From positions 1 to 31,704 of the forward strand of contig JBHJOA010000072.1 of the NCBI GenBank assembly GCA_050330205.1: a stretch of DNA of 31,704 nt. Reading direction: 5' to 3'. Numbering within the stretch: position 1 is the stretch's first letter; each line of letters begins with the position of its first letter. The notes below the pieces were generated by a model. It did not search any database. It was given only the letters and a program-made list of their open reading frames with translations, and was not told the DNA's origin. The translations under genes were made by a program, and so were the position numbers. The DNA is from Pelagibius sp050330205 (GTDB lineage: Bacteria > Pseudomonadota > Alphaproteobacteria > Kiloniellales > Kiloniellaceae). Shown in pieces: positions 10,452-17,186 of the stretch.

Positions 10452-11732
10452 ATGGCTGCCCCCTTGCCTCCCACGCCACCCTCGACCGCCGGCGCCGCCG
10501 ACGACAGCATCCTGACGCCGGCCCTCCTCGCCGAGGGCCGCCGGCGGGCGCAGCCGGTCATCGACTGGCTGCTCGCCGTCCGCCTGAAACAGCAGCGCGT
10601 CACCCTGCTGTTCGACGGATTCCTGCGCCAGCTCAGGGCCACCGGCGTGCCGGTGGAGCGCTCGTCCCTGCACCTGCCGCAGCTGCATCCGCAGCTGCGC
10701 GCCCGCACGCTGCTGTGGGAGGCCGAGGCTGGCGGCGCCATGGAAATCCCGCGCGTCCACGGCATCGAGCAGAGCGAGTACTTCCTCAAGAGCCCGGTGC
10801 GCCAGATCTTCGAGGGCGAGCCGCCGATACGGCGCCGTCTCGCCCTGCCCGGCTGCCCGCTCGACTTCCCGATCACCGAGGAGATCGCCGCCCAGGGATT
10901 CACCGACTACACCGCCCGCCCGCTGCCCTTCAGCACCCGGCAGATCAACACCTTGACCCTTGCCAGCCGCCAGGCACAAGGCTTCAGCGACCTCGATATT
11001 GCCACCGTGGAGTCAGCAATGCCGCTGTTCGGCCTGCTGATGGAGCTGCGCAACGCCTATCGCACCAGCCGGACCCTGATGGAGACCTACGTCGGCACGC
11101 GCAGCGGCCAGCGCGTGCTGGCCGGCACCATCCGGCGCGGCGACGTGGAGCGCATCAACGCCGTGCTCTGGACCTGCGACCTGCGCGACTTCACGGAGCT
11201 CTCCACGAAGCTGCCGATGGCGGAGGTGATCGATCTGCTGAACGCCTATTTCGAGGCCATGTCGCGGTCCATCGACGCCAACGGCGGCGAAATCCTGAAG
11301 TTCATCGGCGACGCCATTCTCGCCGTCTTCCCGATCGCCGAAAAACGCGGCGGCGAGACCTGCGGCGCCTGCGCCGCTTCGATGGCGGCGGCGCGCGAGG
11401 CGCTGGCCGCCGCGCAGCGCCTGTCCGCCGAGCGCCAGTCCGCCGGCAAGGCCGCGTTCCGCTGCGGCATCGCCCTGCATGTCGGCGACGTGATGTACGG
11501 CAACATCGGCGCCGCCGGGCGCCTCGACTTCACCGTGATCGGCCCGGCGGTGAACCTGGTCAGCCGCATCGAGGGCCTGAGCCGCGGCCTCGAGCTGCCG
11601 CTGGTGTTTTCCGCCGACTTTGCCGCCCGCTGGGGCGGGCCGGCGCGCAGCCTCGGACGCCACCCCCTCAAGGGCTTCGCCGAGCCCCAGGAGGTGTTCA
11701 CCCCGGCCGAGGCGGCACCGCCCGCCGGTTGA
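10452..11732 (+). CDS. Class III adenylate cyclase with an N-terminal domain I do not recognise
   Basis: Predicted ATP cyclase making cAMP, 426 residues from the first in-frame ATG. The catalytic domain fills about 235-415. The metal-binding aspartates are D243 (in CDLRDFT) and D287 (in KFIGDAILAVF). K283 and D359 (in LDFTVIG) are the adenine-selecting pair, which favours ATP over GTP, and N368/R372 (in VNLVSRIEGL) complete the transition-state set. The catalytic site therefore looks intact. The N-terminal 230 residues have no membrane helix and no motif I can name, so the protein is probably soluble with a sensory or regulatory N domain. No strong ribosome site precedes the ATG, so the start is moderately certain. 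It diverges from the RND operon. A terminator-like hairpin follows. Confidence 0.9.
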   Translation: MAAPLPPTPPSTAGAADDSILTPALLAEGRRRAQPVIDWLLAVRLKQQRVTLLFDGFLRQLRATGVPVERSSLHLPQLHPQLRARTLLWEAEAGGAMEIPRVHGIEQSEYFLKSPVRQIFEGEPPIRRRLALPGCPLDFPITEEIAAQGFTDYTARPLPFSTRQINTLTLASRQAQGFSDLDIATVESAMPLFGLLMELRNAYRTSRTLMETYVGTRSGQRVLAGTIRRGDVERINAVLWTCDLRDFTELSTKLPMAEVIDLLNAYFEAMSRSIDANGGEILKFIGDAILAVFPIAEKRGGETCGACAASMAAAREALAAAQRLSAERQSAGKAAFRCGIALHVGDVMYGNIGAAGRLDFTVIGPAVNLVSRIEGLSRGLELPLVFSADFAARWGGPARSLGRHPLKGFAEPQEVFTPAEAAPPAG

Positions 11733-11758
11733 AAGCCGGGCGCCCCGGCGGGGCTTTC
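11731..11758 (+). terminator. Hairpin at the end of the cyclase gene
   Basis: GAAAGCC (11731-11737) pairs with GGCTTTC (11752-11758), and the interior GCCGGG-CGC-CCCGGC can pair on its own. It starts inside the stop codon of the cyclase and ends 31 bases before trmFO. It could terminate or simply separate the two genes; the T tract is only three long. Confidence 0.4.
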
Positions 11759-11789
11759 GCGGGTCGCCGGGCGGCGCTATGGTCCGGCG

Positions 11790-13166
11790 ATGAACACCAC
11801 CCCACCGAACCCCGTGCACGTCGTCGGCGGCGGCCTCGCCGGCAGCGAGGCGGCCTGGCAGATCGCCCGTGCCGGCGTGCCGGTGGTGCTGCACGAGATG
11901 CGCCCGCTGCGCGCCACCGAGGCGCACCTCACCGACGGCCTCGCCGAGCTGGTGTGCTCCAACTCCTTCCGCAGCGACGATGCCGAGAACAACGCCGTCG
12001 GCCTGCTGCACGAGGAGATGCGGCGCCTCGGCTCGCTGGTCATGGCCGCGGGCGACGCCACCAAGCTGCCGGCCGGCGGCGCCCTGGCGGTCGACCGCGT
12101 CGCCTTCTCGGACCACGTCACGGCGCGGCTGGCCGCCGAGCCCCTGGTGACTCTCGAGCGCGGCGAGATCGCCGGCCTGCCGCCGGCGGACTGGGACTCG
12201 GTGATCGTCGCCACCGGGCCGCTGACCTCGCAGGCCCTCGGCCGGGCCATCGGCGAGGTGAGCGGCGAGGACTATCTCGCCTTCTTCGACGCCATCGCGC
12301 CGATCGTCTACAAGGAGTCCATCGACTTTTCCAAGGCCTGGTTCCAGTCGCGCTACGACAAGCCGGGGCCCGGCGGCGGCACCGCCGACTACGTCAACTG
12401 CCCCCTCGACGAGGCGCAGTACCAGGCCTTCGTCGCCGCGCTGGTCGCCGGCGAAAAGACCGAGTTCAAGGACTGGGAGAAGTCGACGCCCTACTTCGAG
12501 GGCTGCCTGCCCATCGAGGTGATGGCCGAACGCGGGCCGGAGACCCTGCGCTACGGGCCGATGAAGCCGGTCGGCCTGCACGACCCGCACAGCGACACGC
12601 GGCCGCACGCGGTGGTGCAGCTGCGCCAGGACAACGCGCTGGGCACGCTCTACAACATGGTGGGATTCCAGACCAAGCTGAAGTATGGCGAGCAGGCGCG
12701 CATCTTCCGCATGATCCCCGGCCTCGAGAACGCCGAGTTCGCGCGCCTCGGCGGCCTGCACCGCAACACCTTCATCAACTCGCCGAAGCTGCTCGACGGC
12801 CGGCTGCGCCTGAAGGCCCAGCCCCGGTTGCGCTTCGCCGGACAGATCACCGGCGTCGAGGGCTACGTCGAGTCCGCCGCCATCGGCCTGCTGGCCGGAC
12901 GCTTCGCCGCCGCCGAGCGACTGGGCCGCGACTTCGCGCCGCCGCCGCCCACCACTGCGCACGGCGCGCTGCTGGCCCACATCACCGGCGGCGCCGACGC
13001 CGCGACCTTCCAGCCGATGAACGTGAACTTCGGCCTCTTCCCACTGCTCGCGCCGCCGCCGGGCAAGCGCCGCGTGAAGAAGAAGGACCGCAAGCCGGCG
13101 ATGTCGGCCCGCGCCCTCGCCGACCTCGACGCCTGGCGCAACGAGACCGCCGCCGCGGCGGAGTAA
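11790..13166 (+). CDS. trmFO: Folate/FAD-dependent tRNA U54 methyltransferase TrmFO
   Basis: Makes 5-methyluridine at position 54 of the tRNA T-loop using methylenetetrahydrofolate and FAD, as opposed to the SAM-dependent TrmA of gammaproteobacteria. It has 458 residues, the normal length. The N-terminal dinucleotide-binding loop is VHVVGGGLAGSEAAWQIA. Conserved family blocks are LHEMRP, LVCSNSFRSD with Cys56, GPLTS, and YFEGCLPIE with Cys239, the latter two Cys being those implicated in catalysis in the family. YGPMKPVGL and NVNFGLFPLL close the fold. A lysine-rich tail follows near 430. It lies 57 bases after the cyclase and is probably transcribed on its own. TrmFO is common in alphaproteobacteria, which supports the taxonomic guess. 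Confidence 0.97.
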   Translation: MNTTPPNPVHVVGGGLAGSEAAWQIARAGVPVVLHEMRPLRATEAHLTDGLAELVCSNSFRSDDAENNAVGLLHEEMRRLGSLVMAAGDATKLPAGGALAVDRVAFSDHVTARLAAEPLVTLERGEIAGLPPADWDSVIVATGPLTSQALGRAIGEVSGEDYLAFFDAIAPIVYKESIDFSKAWFQSRYDKPGPGGGTADYVNCPLDEAQYQAFVAALVAGEKTEFKDWEKSTPYFEGCLPIEVMAERGPETLRYGPMKPVGLHDPHSDTRPHAVVQLRQDNALGTLYNMVGFQTKLKYGEQARIFRMIPGLENAEFARLGGLHRNTFINSPKLLDGRLRLKAQPRLRFAGQITGVEGYVESAAIGLLAGRFAAAERLGRDFAPPPPTTAHGALLAHITGGADAATFQPMNVNFGLFPLLAPPPGKRRVKKKDRKPAMSARALADLDAWRNETAAAAE

Positions 13167-13196
13167 CCCTCAGCTGTTGCCGTATCCAAAGCTGTC

Positions 13197-13274
13197 GCCC
13201 CGGCACTTGTTGCCGGGGCCCATCGGCGTTTGCGGGTGGCGATGGCATTGGGTCCCGGGATCAAGTCCCGGGAC
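13197..13274. repeat. Pair of REP-like extragenic hairpins
   Basis: Two perfect 9-bp stems, each with a 5-base loop: GCCCCGGCA-CTTGT-TGCCGGGGC at 13197-13219 and GTCCCGGGA-TCAAG-TCCCGGGAC at 13252-13274. They lie between the convergent trmFO and NDUFAF6-like genes. Sequences very like both are scattered in many alphaproteobacterial genomes as REP/BIME-type elements (from memory, not searched). They may also serve as terminators or mRNA stabilisers for both flanking genes. Confidence 0.7.
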
Positions 13275-13322
13275 GACATCGGAGTGGGTTGCGCCAACTG
13301 GTGTCCGCCCAGGTCGCTCAGC

Positions 13323-14186
13323 CTAATACCTCCCCCGCCAGTGGCCCCAGGCGAGGCGCCAGACGCGGCCCGGCACCGGCGCCTGCACCGCCGCCGCGAA
13401 GGGGTCGCCGCCGGCCCGGCGCAGGCGTTTCAGGTAGAGGTCGGCGAGCCGCGCGACCAACAGCGCCGGCAGTGCCTTGCGTGGCACTTCCCTGGCCGGC
13501 CGCCGCGCGGCGGCGAGCTGCTCGGCCGCCGCCGCCATCAGGGTTTCACTGACCCGGCACAGCGCCGGCGAAGTCCGCAGCTCGAACACCTCCTGCAGGT
13601 CCACGCCGGCTTCGGCGCAAAGATCGGCCGGCAGGTAGCAGCGCTTCTGCCTTGCGTGCAGCGGCAGCGCCCGCAGCAGGCCGAGATAGGCCCAGGCAGG
13701 GCCCAAGTGTTCCGCCGCCGCGCGGCTGGCGGCATCCCCGGCGCCGAGGATGTGCAGCGCCAGCAGCAGCAGCGCGGTGGAACTGCCCTCGGCGTAGGCA
13801 TGCAGGGCCTCGAGGTTGGCCGGCGGCGCCGGGTCGAGGTCGAACGCCCGCGCATCGACGATGCGCTCCAGCAGCTCGCGTGGCAGCGCCTTCGCCGCCA
13901 CGGCCTCGGCCAGCGGCAGCACCACCTCGTGCTGGCGCGGCCGGCCCTCGTAGATGCCGGCGATCGCCTCGCGCCACCACTGCAGTCGGATCTCTCCCAG
14001 CATCGGCTCGCTCACCACCTCCGCCGTCTTCGCCACCTCGTGATTGAAGGCATAGAGCGCGAACAGCGCCTCGCGCTCGCGCCCGGCCGCGAAGAGGCTG
14101 GCGAGATAGCGGTCGCGGTCGTGGCGCTCGACCAGGCGACCGCAGGCCGACAGACGGCCCTCCGGCGGACGGTCAGAGTTTTCCAC
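13323..14186 (-). CDS. Squalene/phytoene synthase family protein, NDUFAF6-like
   Basis: A 287-residue all-helical protein of the squalene/phytoene synthase superfamily, closest by eye to the branch that includes the mitochondrial complex I assembly factor NDUFAF6. The typical blocks are RDRYLASLFA, REALFALYAFNHEVA, EPMLGEIRLQWWREAI, and LGPAWAYLGLLRALP followed by CYLP.D. The two Asp-rich motifs of true synthases (DxxxD in helix 3 and DxxED before the YLP block) are absent: the corresponding segments are FNHEVAKTAE and RALPLHARQK. So it is probably not a terpenoid synthase. I place the start at GTG 14186; a longer frame continues upstream to 14435 but would overlap the divergent gene and its strong ribosome site. 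That upstream part has no family similarity. Confidence 0.85.
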   Translation of the reverse strand: MENSDRPPEGRLSACGRLVERHDRDRYLASLFAAGREREALFALYAFNHEVAKTAEVVSEPMLGEIRLQWWREAIAGIYEGRPRQHEVVLPLAEAVAAKALPRELLERIVDARAFDLDPAPPANLEALHAYAEGSSTALLLLALHILGAGDAASRAAAEHLGPAWAYLGLLRALPLHARQKRCYLPADLCAEAGVDLQEVFELRTSPALCRVSETLMAAAAEQLAAARRPAREVPRKALPALLVARLADLYLKRLRRAGGDPFAAAVQAPVPGRVWRLAWGHWRGRY

Positions 14187-14297
14187 AGGGACCCCGAAAA
14201 GGTCTGGTCGCGACTCGCACAGTCGGCGCAAAGTAAAGCTCAATGTCCACTGCGGGGCCTTGAAGAAAGTTTCGCAAGATTGGTTAGGAGGGTGAAT

Positions 14298-14894
14298 ATG
14301 GCTGGGATCCTTACTTCGTTGCGCAACACCGTGATTGCCGGTTTCGTACTGGCTCTCGTCCTGCTGCTGCTCTACCTCGTTACCCAGGGCGGCCTCGGTC
14401 ACCTGTTCTGGGCCTTCATCTTCCGCTGGCTGCACGTCATCAGCGGCGTCATGTGGATCGGCCTGCTGTGGTACTTCAACTTCGTGCAGATCCCCAACAT
14501 GCCGAAGATCCCCGACGAGCAGAAGCCGGCGATCGGCAAGGTGATCGCGCCGGCCGCGTTATGGTGGTTCCGCTGGGCGGCCATGGCAACCATCGTCACC
14601 GGCCTGATCCTCGGCGCCATGAACGGCTACCTCCTGGACGCCATCCTGCTGGGCCTCGCCGACGGTGTCGCCAAGCACAGCATGATCGGCATCGGCATGT
14701 GGCTCGGCACCATCATGTGGTTCAACGTCTGGTTCGTCATCTGGCCGAACCAGCAGCGTGCCCTCGGCCTGGTCGAGGCGGATGCCGACAGCAAGGCGAA
14801 GTCGGCGCGCACCGCCATGCTGTTCTCGCGCACCAATACCGCGCTTTCGGTGCCGATGCTCTTCGCCATGGTATCGGCGCAGAACCTCTACTGA
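14298..14894 (+). CDS. Small membrane protein of the urate oxidase N-terminal (PuuD-like) family
   Basis: A 198-residue integral membrane protein with about four to five hydrophobic helices (near 10-30, 34-58, 80-105, 118-145 and 178-195). The blocks FRWLHVISGVMWIGLLWYFNF, PAALWWFRWAA and MWFNVWFVIWPNQQ match the membrane domain annotated as urate oxidase N-terminal, found fused to cytochrome c in PuuD. Here the cytochrome c part is absent: there is no CxxCH. The membrane His and Trp residues suggest a heme-binding or redox role, but urate oxidation cannot be assumed. The ATG at 14298 has AGGAGG 6 bases upstream (14286-14291), one of the best ribosome sites in the window. No purine-catabolism gene is nearby. 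Confidence 0.75.
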   Translation: MAGILTSLRNTVIAGFVLALVLLLLYLVTQGGLGHLFWAFIFRWLHVISGVMWIGLLWYFNFVQIPNMPKIPDEQKPAIGKVIAPAALWWFRWAAMATIVTGLILGAMNGYLLDAILLGLADGVAKHSMIGIGMWLGTIMWFNVWFVIWPNQQRALGLVEADADSKAKSARTAMLFSRTNTALSVPMLFAMVSAQNLY

Positions 14895-14924
14895 CGCCGC
14901 CCATATTCGTCACGAAGCGATCAC

Positions 14925-14954
14925 GGGGACCGGAGCCGCAAGGCTCCGGTCCCC
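14925..14954 (+). terminator. 13-bp hairpin with GCAA tetraloop after the PuuD-like gene
   Basis: A perfect 13-bp stem (14925-14937 with 14942-14954) is capped by a GNRA-type GCAA loop and followed by AATTC. It starts 31 bases after the stop. The stem is strong but has no T run, so it may terminate weakly or protect the 3' end of the mRNA. Confidence 0.5.
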
Positions 14955-15065
14955 AATTCATGCCGGTCGGCCGGATTTCCGCGGGAAACCCCGTGCATTC
15001 GCGGATAGGCCTTGGAACTTTTCCCCCGACTCCCTAATTGTCCTTTTGAAATCAATGTTGATACG

Positions 15066-15085
15066 CCGGTCCCCCGAAGGACCGG
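15066..15085 (+). other. Leader hairpin upstream of sodB
   Basis: CCGGTCC at 15066-15072 pairs with GGACCGG at 15079-15085 around a 6-base loop, 41 bases before the sodB ATG. It is followed by ATTTCGTTTG and then a purine tract (15100-15121, mostly AG repeats) that includes the ribosome-binding region. I found no clear Fur or Irr box. A role in mRNA stability or translation is only a possibility. The rest of 14955-15065 shows no gene. Confidence 0.35.
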
Positions 15086-15125
15086 ATTTCGTTTGATCGG
15101 ACAGAGAGAGAGAAAGAGAGACGGC

Positions 15126-15728
15126 ATGGCGTTCGAACTTCCCCCCCTTCCCTACGCGAAAGACGCACTGGAGCCGCATTGCTCGGCGCAGACGCTTGAG
15201 TTCCACCACGGCAAGCACCATCAGGCCTACGTGACCAAGCTGAACGAGCTGATCGAAGGCACCGGCAACGCCGGCAAGTCGCTCGAGGACATCGTCAGGT
15301 CCAGCTCCGGCGGGCTGTTCAACCAGGCCGCCCAGGTGTGGAACCACACCTTCTTCTGGAACTCCATGTCGCCGCAGGGTGGCGGCAAGCCGAGCGGCGA
15401 GCTGGCGCAGGCCATCGACAAGGCCTTCGGCGGGCTCGACAAGTTCAAGGAGCAGTTCAAGGCCGCCGGCGTCGGCCAGTTCGGCAGCGGTTGGGTCTGG
15501 CTGGTGCGCGACGGCGGCGAATTGAAGATCGTCGCCACCGGCAACGCCGAGACGCCGCTGACCAAGGGCCAGACGCCGCTTCTCACCTGCGACGTCTGGG
15601 AGCACGCCTACTACCTGGACTACCAGAACCGGCGCCCTGACTTCCTGCAGACCTTCCTCGACAAGCTGGTCAATTGGGACTTCGCCGCCGAGAACTTCGA
15701 CGCCGCCAGGTCGGCGAAGGCCGCCTGA
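15126..15728 (+). CDS. sodB: Superoxide dismutase, iron type
   Basis: Converts superoxide to oxygen and hydrogen peroxide; 200 residues, the usual length. The metal ligands are His27 (in LEFHHGKHHQ), His74 (in QVWNHTFFW), Asp156 and His160 (in DVWEHAYYLDY). Gln70 in AAQVWNH and the FGSGWVWLV block are features of the iron-dependent branch as opposed to manganese. There is no signal peptide, so it is cytoplasmic. The ATG at 15126 follows an AG-rich tract acting as ribosome site. A textbook terminator follows 22 bases after the stop, so the gene is monocistronic. It is placed between two genes (Mth938-like and NDUFAF6-like) that I would expect to be neighbours in related genomes. Confidence 0.97.
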   Translation: MAFELPPLPYAKDALEPHCSAQTLEFHHGKHHQAYVTKLNELIEGTGNAGKSLEDIVRSSSGGLFNQAAQVWNHTFFWNSMSPQGGGKPSGELAQAIDKAFGGLDKFKEQFKAAGVGQFGSGWVWLVRDGGELKIVATGNAETPLTKGQTPLLTCDVWEHAYYLDYQNRRPDFLQTFLDKLVNWDFAAENFDAARSAKAA

Positions 15729-15750
15729 GGCTTCGGCCGCCTGAATCACG

Positions 15751-15780
15751 AAGGGGCTCCCTTTAGGGAGCCCCTTTTTT
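15751..15780 (+). terminator. Intrinsic terminator of sodB
   Basis: A perfect 9-bp stem GGGGCTCCC/GGGAGCCCC (15753-15761 and 15766-15774) with a TTTA loop, followed by six T. This is the clearest rho-independent terminator in the window. Confidence 0.93.
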
Positions 15781-15804
15781 CATGCGCGGACCGGCCGCAT
15801 CGTC

Positions 15805-16182
15805 TCACTCGACAGCGATGAGCGCCGCGCCGACGCGGCGGTCCTCGGCCACCAGCACGTTGTAAGTACGGCAGGCGGCGCCGGTGTCCATCGGCTCCAG
15901 CGCCAGGCCGCGCGCCCTCGCCGCCGCGCGCAGGTCCGGATCGATGAAGGCCATCGCGCGCCCACAGCCGATCAGCAGCACCTCCACCGGCGGCTGCGCC
16001 GCGAAGACCGGCGCCAGGCTGTCGAGATCGAGGTCGTCGATGCTGTCCAGGGCCCAGGCGCCGGCCCAGTCCGGCAGCACCAGGGTGGAGCCGAGATAGC
16101 TCTCCCCGGCAATCCTGAAACCGCCGTTGCCGTAGCGTTCGATGATCTGCCGGCCCTGCGGTATCAGCGGCGTCACGTCCAT
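15805..16182 (-). CDS. Mth938-like domain protein (DUF498), NDUFAF3 homologue
   Basis: A 125-residue single-domain protein of the Mth938/DUF498 family, to which the mitochondrial complex I assembly factor NDUFAF3 belongs. The recognisable parts are GNGGFRIAGESYLGSTLVLP, the VEVLLIGCGRAMAFIDPDLR turn and the C-terminal EPMDTGAACRTYNVLVAEDRRVGAALI block. No catalytic residues are known for the family. The start at ATG 16182 has a GGAAGGGGG ribosome site on the minus strand; an upstream extension in the same frame overlaps secF and lacks family similarity. It lies 28 bases after secF and is most likely the last gene of the yajC-secD-secF operon. Confidence 0.88.
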   Translation of the reverse strand: MDVTPLIPQGRQIIERYGNGGFRIAGESYLGSTLVLPDWAGAWALDSIDDLDLDSLAPVFAAQPPVEVLLIGCGRAMAFIDPDLRAAARARGLALEPMDTGAACRTYNVLVAEDRRVGAALIAVE

Positions 16183-16210
16183 CTGCGCCCCCTTCCCGGT
16201 TGCGCCGCGC

Positions 16211-17158
16211 TCAGGTCGAAGGTTCGGCCGCCACCGCCTTGTCGGCCGCTTCCTTGTCGTCCTCGCCGCCGCGGCGCAGGTGCAGGTAGGACAGCAGCGG
16301 CACCGCAAGCCCGAACGACGAGTAGGTGCCGATCACCACGCCCCAGATGAGGCCGGCGGTGAAGCCGCGGATCACCTCGCCACCGAAGAAGAACAGCGCG
16401 AAGAGCGCCAGCAGTGTCGTCAACGACGTCAGCAGGGTACGGGTGATGGTCAGGTTGATGGCGCGGTTCAGCAGCGTGCCCATCTCGAGCTTCTTGTAGC
16501 GCCGCAGTTTCTCGCGCACGCGGTCGAAGATGACCACGGTATCGTTGATCGAATAGCCGGCGATGGTCAGCACCGCCGCCAGGGTCGCCAGGTTGAACTC
16601 GATCTGCGTCACCGCGTAGAAGCCGATGGTGGCGACGATGTCGTGCGCCAGCGCCACCAGCGCGGCAACGCCGAACTGCCACTCGAAGCGGAACCAGATA
16701 TACATGCCGATGGCGAGCAGGGCGAAGACCGTGGCGAGCAGGCCGGCCTGCTTCAACTCATCGCCGATCTTCGGGCCGACGAATTCCTGCCGGCGCACTT
16801 CGATCTCCGTGCCCAGCGCGTCCTTCACCAGCTCGATCGCCTGCATCTGCTGGGCCTCGTCGCCTTCCTGGCGGGCGACGTTGATCAGCACATCGGTCGG
16901 CTCGCCGAACTGCTGCAGCGAAACCTCGCCGATGCCGAGGCCGCCGACGCGGCTGCGCAGCTCGGCCAGATCGGCCGGCTGGGCGGTCCGCACCTCCAGC
17001 AGGATGCCGCCGCGGAAGTCGACGCCGAAGTTGAGGCCCTGCACGAAGGTGAGCGCGATGGCCGCCACCATCAGCAGCGCGGAGAACGCCAGGAAGACAT
17101 TGCGGCGCCCCATGAAGTTGAGGTTGGGATCGATGGGGAACCTGCGGATCAGTGCCAT
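16211..17158 (-). CDS. secF: Protein translocase subunit SecF
   Basis: Inner-membrane partner of SecD that uses the proton motive force to help proteins leave the Sec channel on the periplasmic side. It has 315 residues. Seen here are the N-terminal helix, the NFGVDFRGGILLEVR block after it, a periplasmic domain to about residue 135, and five C-terminal helices with the conserved TIAGYSINDTVVIFDRVRE segment. The tail ends in an acidic/basic mix (GGEDDKEAADKAV). ATG 17158 is 28 bases after the secD stop. SecD and SecF are separate genes, as in most proteobacteria. Confidence 0.97.
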   Translation of the reverse strand: MALIRRFPIDPNLNFMGRRNVFLAFSALLMVAAIALTFVQGLNFGVDFRGGILLEVRTAQPADLAELRSRVGGLGIGEVSLQQFGEPTDVLINVARQEGDEAQQMQAIELVKDALGTEIEVRRQEFVGPKIGDELKQAGLLATVFALLAIGMYIWFRFEWQFGVAALVALAHDIVATIGFYAVTQIEFNLATLAAVLTIAGYSINDTVVIFDRVREKLRRYKKLEMGTLLNRAINLTITRTLLTSLTTLLALFALFFFGGEVIRGFTAGLIWGVVIGTYSSFGLAVPLLSYLHLRRGGEDDKEAADKAVAAEPST

Positions 17159-17186
17159 GGCGTCGGGGTCCTGGTTTGCCGGCGCA

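Noticed and set aside
9221..13552. A 1443-codon plus-strand open frame spanning the RND adaptor, cyclase and trmFO
   Set aside because: It runs in the wrong frame through three well-supported genes and is rich in Arg/Pro/Ala with no domain. It is an artefact of composition.
14179..14187. Second DnaA-box-like 9-mer, TTTTCCACA
   Set aside because: It fits only the relaxed consensus, lies across a start codon, and one or two such matches are expected by chance in this length.
14187..14435. N-terminal extension of the NDUFAF6-like frame
   Set aside because: It overlaps the divergent membrane-protein gene and its ribosome site, and has no family similarity. The GTG at 14186 is preferred.
15780..15804. 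Extra gene between the sodB terminator and the Mth938-like gene
   Set aside because: Only 24 bases are left between them.
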